This document shows, in pieces, positions 12,491-24,471 of a stretch of 64,000 nt of DNA; the first letter of the stretch is position 1, and the number at the start of each line of letters is the position of its first letter. Source of the DNA: Enoplolaimus lenunculus (lineage: Eukaryota; Nematoda; Enoplea; Enoplida; Thoracostomopsidae); NCBI GenBank assembly GCA_030248215.1, contig JASANG010000957.1:310001-374000 (forward strand). The letters are read 5' to 3'. The notes beneath the pieces are model-generated. The model saw nothing but the letters and a program-made list of their open reading frames with translations, was not told the origin of the DNA and ran no database searches. The position numbers were made by a program, and so were the translations under genes.

Positions 12491-12753
12491 CCCTTTCTCA
12501 CATGAATATTTTCTATTTCCCCTGAGACCTACTTTTATGCTAGGATTCGAACTCCAGTGACTGGAGTGGGAGGCGTATACCATCACCACTCAGCTATAGG
12601 AGCTTGACGCTTGAGCCCGAGGGGGATCTCACGTCTTGTGGTGATTTAGTACTATGTATACGTGTTGCAATTTTTAAACACGGTGCGATATATAATATTT
12701 AAAGTATATACACTGCGCTAAGTTGCCTATAGGCAACTCAATGTGAGAAGGGG
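12491..12753. mobile_element. TTAA-flanked inverted-repeat element with internal tRNA-like promoter, copy 2
   Basis: A near-identical 263-bp copy, 33 bp after copy 1, with perfect TTAA on both sides. A and B boxes are again on the minus strand. Confidence 0.85.
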
Positions 12754-13597
12754 TTAATATAAACAATATGCCTTTTTACTGGTTTTCCCAAATATAACAT
12801 ACTGGAGCCTAAGGGCCATAAATAATTTGCTTGCCCGTGTTCCTCTCAGGAGCGTCCCGTTTACCCGCGGTACAGGAATACGCATGGAGTACAACATAAT
12901 CCTGCGACTATATTTTTCCTGAGTCGGTAGAGACAGCTTGGTTATTTTTCCAATTATTCCATAGTCCGTCAGGACTCGTTTCAGCTTAGGTTTTCTTGTG
13001 TCGGTCGGGACAGCTCAAACGCTTTAGGTATAGAATTAGCAGCTGTAAATTCTAAACTTCAGCCGACGGATGAATAATTTTCCTTCCGGTCTTCGAATAC
13101 TGACGCTGTCCGTGTAAACTCAGAACACGCGATTATATACCGAACAAAAGCGATATACTTATATGCATGCACGCGAAATTTTCTAAACATTTGGCAAAGT
13201 AAAAAATTACGAATTTTAGGCAGAAACTGAACAGCCTCGTCTAGGTCCAGCGTCTATGGCTCGTTTACTAAACACGCACGTTAGCGAAACAAACTCATCA
13301 GACCAAGTTTATTTTATTGCATTGTATAAAATATTGCAAACATAATTTCTATACATAAACAAACACGTACGCACTAAAACCAATTTACACCGAGTACTGA
13401 CTCTATACACTGCTTAAGTTGAATTTTTATTCCAATCAAATAAAAAGTTGCTGAAAACAGAAACAATCAAACCCAACGGTTCTTTGATTCAAGCCGATGA
13501 TATGACATCACCGTTAAAACTTCCACAATGAATTCACGCTCTCTGACAAGATCGAACGTCGTACCATTAAATACGCTGTAAAAACCATAGCATAAAC

Positions 13598-13775
13598 GGC
13601 CCATGTATAGAACAGGGCCGGAACTGTAGTATAAGCATATTCCTTAGCCTACACCTAAGCGCATGATTAAGCTTATTCCTAAGCCCAAGCCTATGCAAAA
13701 AATTAGTCTAAAGCTTAAACTCACTCTATTACGGCCCCTCCGGAAAACGACCCGGTCCTGTTCTATACATGGGCC
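13598..13775 (-). mobile_element. TTAGGC-carrying MITE
   Basis: GGCCCATGTATAGAACAGGG at the left and CTGTTCTATACATGGGCC at the right are inverted repeats. Inside are GCCTAA-type hexamers and TTAGTCTAAAGCTTAA. It lies just past the 3' end of the diverged TARBP2-like gene. Confidence 0.85.
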
Positions 13776-13848
13776 GCAGAAATAATCTGACAAAAAATAT
13801 CGACCCTCGTTGGTACGCTAGAATTGCGTGACCAGTATCTTTCAAATA

Positions 13849-14449
13849 TCACGAACAGTATTTTTTTTTCACCTGAATTAAAACCGAATGAGCAGCTAAA
13901 AATAGTGCTTTGTTTGAATTTTCTTCAATCTCAACAGCTACTAAATTTTCAGTATCGTTAATTATTATTGACGCAGCAGCTTCCGTACTTCCATCTGAAA
14001 TAAATAATTGAATCCACGTATTATGTCATATTGTCCTGTTTTGCCAGTAAATATACGGATAAAAGTCAAAACGCGCTATACAACGAAACGATTACTACCG
14101 TCCAAGACCAAATACGTTCGGCGACTTAAGTATTTAGTATCAAAACAATGAACAATTGGCTTGACGTGTTAAGTAATTATATAACTATTTTATCGTTTTT
14201 AAAAGCTTACTTAAAGTCAAGTAAATTCTTAAGTTGCTGATTAAGTTTGAACCTTGGTCTAACTGACATTGTAGACTCATGGTACCTTTTTAACATACAA
14301 TAAATTTATTATATACTTCTTTGTTATGTCGGTCCCTCACATTTGGCCTTTTTCTCTCTTAGTGTAAACAGTTAACGTGCGACTTAACTGCTTACTTAAG
14401 AATATAATAAGTAAATACTTAAGTAAGATTTCAGAAACCCAGCCACTCA

Positions 14450-14484
<35 letters not shown>

Positions 14485-17400
14485 TTGTCAAACATGTACC
14501 TACTTAAAAACTATAATGGGTCTTGATGCAATGGATACGGCTTGTGAAAATTTCGGGTTATAATAGAAAGCTACGTCAACCGAAAAAAATGCCAATTTGA
14601 AGCACGCTTACAAACCTGAACAAAGCGCGACTAACTGATTTCTTTTTCTGCAAATGCTTTTCCAAATGCTTTTCGAGTTTCCCAGTTTCTGAACTGCCCA
14701 AATTTATCTAGGACTAGAGACAGAGTTAAAAGCGGATAGCGGGTCTTACCGTCATTTTCTTTCATCACTTCGAGTGATTTGCTCCATCCCATTTGTCGAC
14801 ATAACTTGTTTAAGAACAATTTATGTTTATTCGCTGGCGATTCTGCTGCAATGTCCATATCAGTTAAATCCAAAAGCGCTTGACATTTGTTTCCTGTATT
14901 CGCCTCAGTTTGTTTCAGATCACCAATACCATCCAATGACAACGAAGTGTTCGTTATACTATTGTCCAATGAACGGACACCATTTACTGGATTTAAATGA
15001 GCCAATGGTTGAATAGTTTGTTCAGATCCAATCACAATCGCTGGAGATGTCGCATGACTACTGCAATCTGATTGATTAGAATTACCCTGTTCATTTTTCG
15101 TTTCAACAATTTTGAGCTTGCTCACAGATTCGGATAGATCATTTTCTGCCGACGTTGACTCACACGTTGAATGTTGTTCACTCGTATTACTTCGCTGAAA
15201 CTAGTATACGTACTCAAATGACCGGCACCAGCATTTCTTGATAGCTGGATATACTTTGATAAATATCTAGCGTGAAGTTAGCACCAAATAGCTGTGTTTA
15301 AATGTTAAGCTACGCCTAACCAAACTCGGCTGACGATTTATAATTGAGCGAAGCGAAACTCCGAGCGAAGCTCGGAGTTTCGCGAACCGTTTTATGTTTT
15401 GTACTTGGGGGTCGAAAGGTGGATGTCCGTCCGTCCGTCTGTCCGTCCGAAAAGAATCTCAGGAACGGCTGAACCGATTTTGATAAACTTTTTTTTGTTT
15501 GAAAGCCAATTATCCTGGAGTGTTAACCTCGCATTGAGGTTTTAAAATTGCAAGCCGTTTAGTAGCTACAGGCTAATTTGCATAATTAATTAAGCCTAAA
15601 TTAGGACTTTCCATAATATTTCACTAATTATTACAGTTAGAAGCAATCTAATTTTAGCATTAAAGGGTTTTGAGGTGCGAGGAATCTGCGTACACTGTTT
15701 ACAAACCTCCAAAACCGATGATTGAGCAGTTAGCTAATAGATAATTTGCATATTAGTATAGGTTATAAGCCTAAATTAGGACTTTTTACAATATTTCACT
15801 AATTATTAAGGCTAAAAGCAATATAATTTCAGCACTAAAGGGTTATTAGGTGCATGGAATTTGAATAAATAGTTTACAAACATTCAAAACCGATAATTGA
15901 ATAGTTAGCTAATACCTAATTTGCATATTAGCTTAATTAACAAGGCAAAACTATGACTTTTTAAATTATTTCAATAATTTTTAGGGTTCACTGAAGGTTT
16001 TTGGGTGCGAGGAATCTGAATAAATCGTTTACAAACCTCCAACACCGATAATTGAATAGTTAGCTAATAGTTAATTCGCATATTAGCTTAATTGAGAAGA
16101 CAAAATTAGGACTTTTTAAATTATTCCAAAAATTATAGGGCGGCTGAAGGGTTTTTGGGTGCGAGGAATCTGACGAAGTTGCTTACAAACTTCCAAAACC
16201 GATAAATGAATAGTTAGCTAATAACTAATTTGCATATTACCTTAATTGCTTACGTGTGTTCGAGGTTCGCTCAATAAATGTAGTCCCACTACGACTGGTA
16301 TTATATACGATTACGATTCAAATACGAAAATACAATTACGGACAGACATGAGGAGCAGAAAAGCAAACATTAATCAAGCTAGTTTATCACTGCTCATCTT
16401 GAAACAATTTTGATCCTACAACGGTTTAAGTAAATATTTTGTCTTTTCTACAATTGTAGAATATCGGAACCGGGTGATGATTTTTCGCGCAGCCAGATCT
16501 GTTTCGCACCTATGTGTGGGCTTTGTTGTATACACTTCAAACATTGCGCTATACATACACTAAGAAGCGGCCTCATAATCTAGTAGCAATATTATTATTA
16601 TTATTAATATTAGTATTATTATTTATATATTTCATAGCTCCCTGCCGTCAAAGTGCCCTTACTCTGCTGATACATGACACTGATGTCATTCGCTGTATGA
16701 CGCTAGCTGAATATATTAGTAAATGAATCATTACACAAACATGGTTTCGTGTAACAACATAACAATATGCTACAGTTATGAACATGTAAATAGTATAAAT
16801 GTTGGTACAACGTTTATAGCGACCATTTTTTCGCTTCATAGCTTTGAATTCAACAAATCTTAGTCATTCGAAATTTTAAAAACTGAGTACATACGACTTT
16901 AGCCTGGAAGAAAACACATCTGATGATGGCGCGTCCCATTACGTACGTAGCGCTGTAGTTACACAGCGCGCAGAGCCGTTTTCGGCTCTCAAAAATTAGT
17001 TCGCCCCCTGGGCGAACGATTGCTTGTCCGAACGGCAATCTCTACGTAACCCCTTAATTTGTCTAACAATCTTCTGGCCGGTCTTCCAGAAAAGGTTGCT
17101 CAACCATTGACGCAACAACGACCACGACATTGTCTAAGCGACTGCCATAAAACTTCGCTTCCCCTGGCCAAATTATATGCGCAGTGCTAAATAATAACCG
17201 GACTGGATGCAAAATATTTAAAATTTCAAAGAATTTTTCCTGTAATATATTATCTATAACAAACATATTTCACCAGTCATAGTGGAACTAAATTTGATTG
17301 ACGAAACCCGACCTATAATAACTAATAAGCGCTGCTTCAATCATTACCATGAATAATATGCCAATTATATAGTAGCTAGCAAATTTTTAAGTGTGTTAAT

Positions 17401-20400
17401 TTCTAAGTGCGGTGGTATAGCTAATATGCTAATTAGTGAGCATTTAGTTACTTAAATATGAGTTTAATAAGAGTTATAAAGAATTATTCCACGTCCCCGT
17501 TACAAAGACCTAAACCCAATAATTAGCTAGACATATAATGTGTGAAGCCCTTATTTTAGCTTAACTACCTAAATATGCAAACAAGCCTATAATTAACCAA
17601 TTTTTTGAATTTTAAAACCCCAATGCAAGGATAGCAACCCATGATAATAAACTTTCAAGCGAAAAAAAAGTTCATCAAACCCGTTAGTCGGTTAGTAAAA
17701 CCCTATCCAGTTTCTGCAGCGAGAACTTGCAGCTGCAACTTGCACTTACAGGTTTTGTCCAAAATCTCGTTCAAAAAACTTGCAACTGCAAAATTCATTA
17801 AATTCATTAAAAATCATAGCTAGGAAATCAGTTCACATGTGTGACTAACCATGCAAGTTCAACGAATTTATTGCAGCTGCTTTCTCATTGGCTGATAAAA
17901 ACTTCAAGTTCTGCGTGCAATTTGCAGCTGCATGTTCTCGCAGCAAAAACTTGCACGTGTGACTAGAGCTTAAGAAATCTGTCGGACGAACACGCACCTT
18001 TAGACCCTCGAGTACAAAACAAAAACGATTTGGCGTAACCCTAAGTTTCGTTTGAAGTTTTGCACCGCTCAATAAAACATCCAAAATAGAGGACACATTT
18101 ACAATTTTGTAGTGAAACTATTCAGCGCAAAAATTGCGTTTGGCTATTTCGCTCGAGCGCTTTTGTTTACTACTATACAACATGCGACCCGAAGTTAGAT
18201 ATTTCTGGATCCGACACTGTTTATGCCACGTTGAATATCTAATGCTAACCTCAACATCTGTAATTGCAGGTAACCCTGTGGTAGCCGCTTCAACCATCAC
18301 AAGTTGCGCCAGCTGTTCTTCTGATAAGCTGTCAAGGATTGTCAATACTCGCTCGGCTGCGATTTTCTTTGCAGCTTTTTTGCTTTTATCTTCGCCTAAA
18401 ACACTACACTTAATTATTAATATTACTTTAATATAACAACGACCGAAACAGTAGTTAATCATACAAACATTAAAAATGTGAAACAGTAAAAAATGACGTA
18501 AATTAGATATAGAACTAGCGTTGATCCAGGATTTTGCGAATTAGGAATGATTTTTGGTATATTGTTGCGAAAATATAAAACCTAAAACCCGCAGTACCCC
18601 AAATTTTTAGCAACGTCCAATAAAAATTTTCTGCCAAGAAACGGAAAGGGTATGACTTGTCAGTTTTGTCGTGTCTTCTGTATCCGCCCTTGTATAGGAC
18701 AATTTTATTACGTGTTCACATAAGTTTCACTTACCTTGATCGGTATATGGTCCAACACGGCAACGGACAACAAACATTCGTGCATGTGGCGGCCCAGACT
18801 CGGATACATTATCATACACAGGCATCGGATACTTTCGTTGCTGACATCTTTCGTGCAAACGACCGACCGTATTTGGACCTTAAATATAAATCATACTTAT
18901 TTTACAGCAGTGGTTTGTGGTTTGATGCACCAGAGTGACACAGAACAGAAGGAGTATACGTATATTACAAGCAGTGAAATCTATGCCAGCCGTACCCAGA
19001 CAGGCATGCCAGGGAAAAAACTTAATCTGTTCTTGCAAAGCTCGACAATAACTCTTAAAAAGCATGCAACTTACCAACGTCGTGTTCCGGTTTCGAAGGT
19101 TCAAGCTTCGTGATTACATCCCGGTCCGCACCTTATAGCTTATCCGCTTGTTCCAACCTTGCTATTTAAAATAGCTAGTTTTACATTGTCCTTCTGCTTT
19201 TAACAGAGTGAAGCTTGATTGTGTTTTTGCTAATTATTTTTATTTGATGTCAAAACTTATTATACAAAAAACGAATTTCGTCAGTAAACGGAGCGTTATA
19301 AGTGAGTTTCCGTAATAGTTCCGGTTCATGTTCCAGGTTTAACATGTTCTGATCATGGATTTTGCAAGTCAATTCCAGTTGAACCCTGCTCTACTTAATA
19401 TATACATAATTCTAAACATATATCCGGTGTCCGTTTACCTGAAGGTTGCTGTGCTGGTACCATGAACGATACGCCATTCACTTCAACTTCTTCTTCGCCT
19501 GCAATGGCAGCATTCTTTGCGGCGACCGCATTAGTTGACTCATCAAGGTCGGGCATCAAGTTTTTACTGAATATCAAAAAATACTAATACTAAATACTGC
19601 ATTATATGTACGTCATTGGTAAGGGATTACAAAGAATTATAAAGAGTCCAAGAGATCATCCATAAATAAACCAAAGAGCGCAATTGCAGTAGGTCACGTT
19701 TAATGCATACTAAGCTTTATGACGTAAGCAAAAACGGTAATTGTATATAATCTCCTCAGAAAAAGTTTTCACAGACTGACAAGATTTTTTAAATACACAT
19801 AAGGTTAGAATTAGAGCAAGGCTTTGGCTTAGTAAAATAAAAACAGTAATGTGAGTGGACGATCTCATTCTATCAAATCAACAATATTAATTATGCAGTA
19901 CGTATGTACGAAAAGTAAACAATTAATTTACACGGAAAGGTAAACAGAACTTGATTGCAAGATTTTACGACACAATAATTAATCTGCAAGTGATTAATCG
20001 ATGAATCGGAAGCCGAAATTGATCCTCTAGCTTACACAAATTGCAACCTATCTTCACGAGCTACTCGCTGGATCCTCCATTCATCGGGTTCGTTTTCAAA
20101 CATTTGAATTAACACACGTTTGGCGGCTTTGTGCTTCGCAAGCTTGACCGTTTTTCCATCACCCTCTGCAGTGAATCGATTTTGACCGACAACACAACGG
20201 TATGTAAATACGGGTGCATGAACCTGAATTTTTACACTGGAATTGCAAAGATATTATATACATCACCAAATTACTACCAACTGATTACAACGAAAAAACT
20301 AATATGCTGTTTGCCGAGTTTTTTGCGTTAATCTAACAGTCAAAAACCGAAAATACCAGGACTGTGCTGTTTGAAATACTGACATTCTAACTTGTAAGTC

Positions 20401-20682
20401 TCCAGTTCGCCTTAACTCTCAATCTCTTACATATATACGTACCTGTCCGATACGACTTATTTCGTTGAACTGCGGTTTCCATGTGCCCGCTGGATCCTTT
20501 AACATTGTCACCTCCATCAGCAGAGAAAGGGGATTTTTGGACGCTAAAATGCGAGCAACTTCTTCTTCGTCTGTTACCGAATCAGCATCTTCATTAGCCT
20601 GCGCTTCACTTTGTTCTACAGACTCCTCCAAAACATCATGCGTATTTGTAGCATTTGAAGTCGCTTCATGAACGGTTTGCAT
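13849..20682 (-). CDS. Diverged tandem paralogue of the TARBP2-like gene, three dsRBDs (7 coding exons)
   Basis: Coding exons on the minus strand are 20682-20443, 20223-20036, 19566-19439, 18878-18735, 18395-18250, 15194-14750 and 13994-13849. The joined frame is open for 478 residues and begins MQTVHEATS. All six intron phases (0,2,1,1,0,1) match the gene at 5.6-10.8 kb, and exon 4 is 144 nt in both. dsRBD1 (about 47-122) has NPLSLLMEV and GDGKTVKLAKHKAA, with extra residues before the first beta strand. dsRBD2 (about 187-258) has NTVGRLHER, GPPHARMF and GEDKSKKAAKKIAA and is the best preserved. dsRBD3 (about 403-472) is recognisable only from KLCRQMGW and NKALFLAAHSVL. The linker before dsRBD3 is Ser/Thr/Asn-rich. 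Intron 5 is 3 kb of repeats. The C terminus assumes read-through of a GT after CAG to a stop 8 codons later; another small exon is possible. It is probably an active gene with changed dsRNA or Dicer binding. Confidence 0.88.
15340..16290. repeat. Tandem repeat block in intron 5 of the diverged TARBP2-like gene
   Basis: It opens with the palindrome CTCCGAGCGAAGCTCGGAG and a CCGTCCGTCTGTCCG run with GGCTGAACCGATTTTGATAA. Four diverged units of about 153-174 bp follow (landmark GGTGCGAGGAATCTG at about 15675, 15849, 16006 and 16159). Inverted relatives are at 17.29-17.69 kb and 60.6-60.85 kb. Confidence 0.8.
17290..17690. repeat. Inverted relative of the 15.3-16.3 kb repeat
   Basis: TTAAAACCCCAATGCAAGGA and AAGTTCATCAAACCCGTTAG are inverse matches to the 15.48-15.56 kb segment. 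GCTAATATGCTAATTAGTGA is shared with 60.65 kb. Confidence 0.7.
17700..17972. repeat. Hairpin-prone GCAGCGAGAACT repeat in intron 5 of the paralogue
   Basis: TTTCTGCAGCGAGAACTTGC at the left and TTCTCGCAGCAAAAACTTGC at the right, with CACATGTGTGACTA inside and CACGTGTGACTAGAGC at the end. Same family as 6.2 kb. Confidence 0.6.
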
Positions 20683-21017
20683 TATTATCAGGTAAGTTAG
20701 AAACAATTAAGCAAAATAAATAAAAAAATTTCTTATACCAATCTTCTAAATAAATGAATTTCAAAATAAAAGTAGACCACTTGTAGTGGAACTACATGTA
20801 TTCAGCGAAGCTCGGACATATATTATACTTCTAGGGTTTTCTTAGTGGTAGGGAAAGGGCACCCACATCCGACATCCCCCCTCACTGCCAACCCAGGTGA
20901 CACCTCTCTCCTACATTTTGGGCTTGCGCCGGCAAAAATTGAATGCATAAAACATATGTTTACTGATAACGTTCCATTTCAATCAAGTTGGTAGCAACAG
21001 AGTAAACCAGTACCAGT

Positions 21018-21401
21018 CAGGGTGCAACCGGAATTCCGGTTCCGGTTCCGGCATTTTTTCACCTTCCGGTTCCGGTAAATTTTTACCGGATTTAAGAATT
21101 CCGGTATTATAATTTGGCCGTTTCCTTAACTTTGCTAATTTTTAAGAATCTCTTTTGAAAGCCACTTGTACTCCGAATATAAGCCATTGATGGTGGATTT
21201 CACTTCAGTCGATGATGAAAATCCAAAATACAACAAATAAAATAAATACCTATGTTCGACTAAGGTTATTTCACAAATAATAGAGCAAAAATAAGATTAA
21301 AATGAAATTTTTGGTGAAACGCATTTTTCACTTTCCGGTTCCGGTTCCGGTAAAATTTTCAAATTCCGGTTCCGGTAAATTGTAATTCCGGTTGCACCCT
21401 G
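21018..21401. mobile_element. hAT-like MITE with CAGGGTGCAACCGGAA ends
   Basis: CAGGGTGCAACCGGAATTCC to GGTTGCACCCTG, with identical 8-bp flanks GTACCAGT. Subterminal regions are rich in TTCCGG repeats. 8-bp duplications and CAGGG ends are hAT hallmarks. No transposase is present. Confidence 0.93.
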
Positions 21402-22189
21402 GTACCAGTGTACCAGATTTTGTATTGCTACTTTTCTATTCTGGTGCTGCCAACTTGGATGTCACCAGGCACCCTTATCGAACTTAGAATTAGCGTTAAA
21501 TACATTTTGGCTACACTCGAAGACAATAAATTGCAATTTTTCATTATAAAAAATTTACATCTTTTCCCCACTTTTCGTCTCCCCCCGGCTTCTCCCCCAA
21601 TTAGAGAGTGTTTGCTCCCTAGGGAAACCCCAGTATTTATTTTTAATCAGTCTAGCGAAGCATTCACAGCTTATAAAGGACAAACACATAATTTGGCTCG
21701 TTTTATTTTTTTCTAGTCGTCCAGTTCAAAGTTTCAAACTTATCAAGCCTAATCATGAAGTAGAGGACTAATTAGCAACTGTTGAAATTTTTTATTTCAA
21801 AAATATTTACAGTCTCTATGCTCAAATACCCTATGATCCACAACACTCAATTATATAGTAAATTCGTAGATATAAGTTAGTAGCTTTACTGTCACACCTC
21901 ACATATCGAACATATACGCACGTAAATTATCGATTATCTAACTACCTAAATTGAAAGTGTTCCAGTTTCTAAACGCTATATTTATATTTCTTATGCCCAG
22001 AAACACTAAACCCAATAGCACACAAACGCTTATAAAAATGATACGGTATAGTGGGACTAAGGGGACCACATATCAAGTTACATCCACCGTAATTGTGCAA
22101 ATACTTCTAGCGGTGCTCCCAATTTGTAAGCGTATGGAGAATCCATCGAGACTGTTGAATCTTTCTGCTATCGCGGATCTATAACAAGC

Positions 22190-22620
22190 CCATCAACCAT
22201 TGCCCCGGCTGAAGAGATTAAGTGCAGAATCGGGCGCAGCTGTCACCTCCCAACACCTAAGCATGCGTTTGTAGCGTTGCCCTCGCGTCGATACAAAGAA
22301 GAAATGAAGATCTTCCATGCAAGTATAATTCCCATCCTCCGTTACGGGTTTGAAACCTGGAGTACACTTGCAGCCAATATCGCCAAGCTTGATACGTTTT
22401 ATATGAGCTGTCTGCGGGCCATCCTTTATGTCAGTCACCTTGAAAGCCTATCAGACTTGGTAATACGAGAGTGGTGCTGAAACCAACCCACGATCGTCAA
22501 CATCTTGTGTTCTTATCATCTTCGTTGGTTTGACCACGCGGTTCGGATGCCACTCCCGCCAACTAGAGATGTACCTGCAATGCACCAAAGAAGGCGTAGT
22601 TATCCCTGTAGGTGGCACAG
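22190..22620 (+). pseudogene. Short 3' remnant of a second LINE (RTE-like RT C terminus)
   Basis: Plus-strand reading from about 22209 to 22480 gives EEIKCRIGRS, then IIPILRYGFETW and LDTFYMSCLRAIL. This matches the shape of the post-RT segment seen in RTE and related LINEs (RIGKA, VLPTLLYGCETW, MRCLRSIL in family members). After a stop, another frame gives a segment like LRWFDHAVRMP, which corresponds to the family's LRWAGHVARMP. It lacks the catalytic domain and is broken. Confidence 0.75.
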
Positions 22621-22739
22621 CCATGTAAATTCCTATAAAATTACCTAAAACTGGTGGATTTGGTAATTTCTCCCCACCCTAAATACCCCTATTCTGGGCA
22701 CCGCTGGGCCTCTTAAGTATCTTTTCCTTAGTTAGGTCT

Positions 22740-22971
22740 GTAAGCATGTGAGTCATGCTGTCCTGGTGCATATGCAATAAATGCAATGCACATTGTGTTG
22801 TACAGTCGACACATATAGTCGACGAAAAATGCAGTTGGACAGGCGGGCTACGTGGCGCAGTGGTAGAGTGTTCGCGTAAGGTTTCGTAGGTTGAGAATTC
22901 AACCCCCGCTCTAGCCCGCTTTTCCAGCTGCTTAGTAAAAAGGTCTGATGTCCCGGTTCCTACCTAGACTG
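22740..22971 (+). mobile_element. tRNA-derived SINE, copy 1
   Basis: The copy contains a tRNA-like A box (TGGCGCAGTGGTAG at about 22853) and a weak B box (GAATTCAACCCCC), flanked by CAGGCGGGC and TAGCCCGC as acceptor-stem remnants. A 5' leader with AATAAATGCAATGC and a shared 3' end (CGGTTCCTACCTAGACTG) match two other copies. The Pol III promoter makes this a SINE, not a functional tRNA. Confidence 0.88.
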
Positions 22972-23081
22972 ATATGAGGGCTACGCCGTGAGCGCAATGG
23001 TAAACTGCCGCGCTATGAACACGGTATCCAGTCGAAAATAGGATGGACGGTCAAGGGAGGACCTTGTTGAAAATAAGGGCA

Positions 23082-23314
23082 TGTAAGCATGTGAGACATG
23101 CTTGTCCTGGTGCATATGCAATAAATGCAATGCACATTGTGTTGTACAATCGACACATATAGTCGACGAAAAATGCAGTTGGAGAGGCGGGCTACGTGGC
23201 GCAGTGATAGAGTGTTCACTTAAGGATTCGTAGGCTGAGAGTTCGGTCCCCACTCTAGCCCGCTTTTCCAGTTGCTTAGTAAAAAGGTCTGATTTCCCGG
23301 TTCCTACCTAGACT
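23082..23314 (+). mobile_element. tRNA-derived SINE, copy 2
   Basis: Same unit as the copy at 22740, about 340 bp further on: A box TGGCGCAGTGATAG and B box GAGTTCGGTCCCC. It follows a module at 22978-23080 (CAATGGTAAACTGCC, GGTCAAGGGAGGACC) that also recurs, diverged, at 23610-23700, so copies are joined in modular tandem. Confidence 0.88.
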
Positions 23315-23466
23315 GACAAGGTCTTAAACGGCGCTTTTGATATTCGTGTACATATGTACTGCCTTCATATGCAGCAGCAGTAAAAACATGGAAGAACCAA
23401 GATAAATGTTTATAATGCTGAGGTTGTTATAAGGCATACAAACAGAAAAACACAGCAGTTGATTGT

Positions 23467-23700
23467 GAGGCAGCGCGGCTCAGTGGCTAGCGCGCTGGAC
23501 TAATAATCTGTCGACCGAGTTCGAAACCTTCTGGAAACGTGCCTCATTTTCAGGTGCTAACTCGAAACTAAAAACCGTCCTACCCCAGCCTACCCAACTT
23601 ATCATATGGTGACCACGATGGTACCGCAATGGCACACTACCGCGGAAGAACAAAAAATACACAAATTGGCGGTCAAGGGACGACATTGTAGAAAAACCGG
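23467..23700 (+). mobile_element. Second tRNA-like SINE type
   Basis: A different tRNA-like head occurs at 23467-23547: GAGGCAGCGCGGCTCAGTGG (A box), a CTAATAA anticodon-loop-like stretch, GAGTTCGAAACC (B box) and GTGCCTC closing the acceptor arm. The body shares the GGTCAAGGG(A/G)GAC module with the 22.98 kb segment. No intact tRNA gene is claimed. Confidence 0.7.
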
Positions 23701-24471
23701 GAAATGTGACATGCGGATGCATAGAGAAAACTAATGATTTCATGCAGATGCTGCACATCGGTAAAAAACATTGCTACGTATTCCCTATTGCCAGTATCTC
23801 CTTTACAGCTTAATTTTGACAAGATAAATATTGTACACTTCAGCGACTAAACTAGCTATGTAAATTTTGCTGGTTTTAATAATAATAATAATAATAATAA
23901 TAATAGGAAGTTCCCACCAACCACCCGGCAAAACCAACTTGGCATTACATAACTCAAAACACCCTTTTATATGTAAAAAAACGCTTAACTGAGACCACTA
24001 TACCTCAAAGTACCATAAGGATAACGCCCTAGTTGTAAGTCATGGCTCAATTTTAAACTAATAACATAAAACTGATCGAAAGATATACACATTGTAATGC
24101 CAACCTGACTTCAATTTTTTTGATTTATTTCACAGCCTCATTACGATTCATCCCTCCGGCACCACATAAATCGGAGGCTTCACTTTAGCCGTTCTCCGAG
24201 ATATGACGCACCTTGCAGGACGAAACGCACTTACCTTAGACATGTAATACATATATATTGACAAATAAAGAAAACTGAAAAAAAACGAGATATTAACATG
24301 TGTACAGTTCATGGTCATCAATATTAATACACGAATAAAAACACATATAAAAGAATATTAAGTAATAGAAGAGGTCGGGAGTCCTATATAAAGGCAAAGG
24401 GGCAAATCACCCACTAACAGTGCCTTTAAATGTGGTAAAGTGTAAACAGCTATAGCAAAAACAAAAAGATG

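Larger units (their letters stand above)
10860..13597. other. Intergenic region between the tandem TARBP2-like genes
   Basis: No gene recognised. It holds a hAT-like MITE (11.16-11.57 kb), two TTAA-flanked tRNA-like elements (12.2-12.75 kb) and about 800 bp (12.76-13.6 kb) with no identified feature. The promoter of gene 1 and the 3' flank of the paralogue should be here. Confidence 0.7.

Noticed and set aside
17063-17266. Minus-strand frame as a possible third-domain exon of the paralogue
   Set aside because: No dsRBD features; the real second half of dsRBD3 is at 13994-13849.
17845-18096. A frame reading VTPNRFCFVLEGLK with a donor-like GTGCGT, as a possible exon of the TARBP2-like paralogue
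   Set aside because: Exon 5 (phase 0) joins exon 6 at 15194 in frame without it, and gene 1 has no equivalent exon.
22853-22918. Functional tRNA gene
   Set aside because: Only the A and B boxes and a loose acceptor arm are kept, and the unit repeats with a common tail; it is a SINE.
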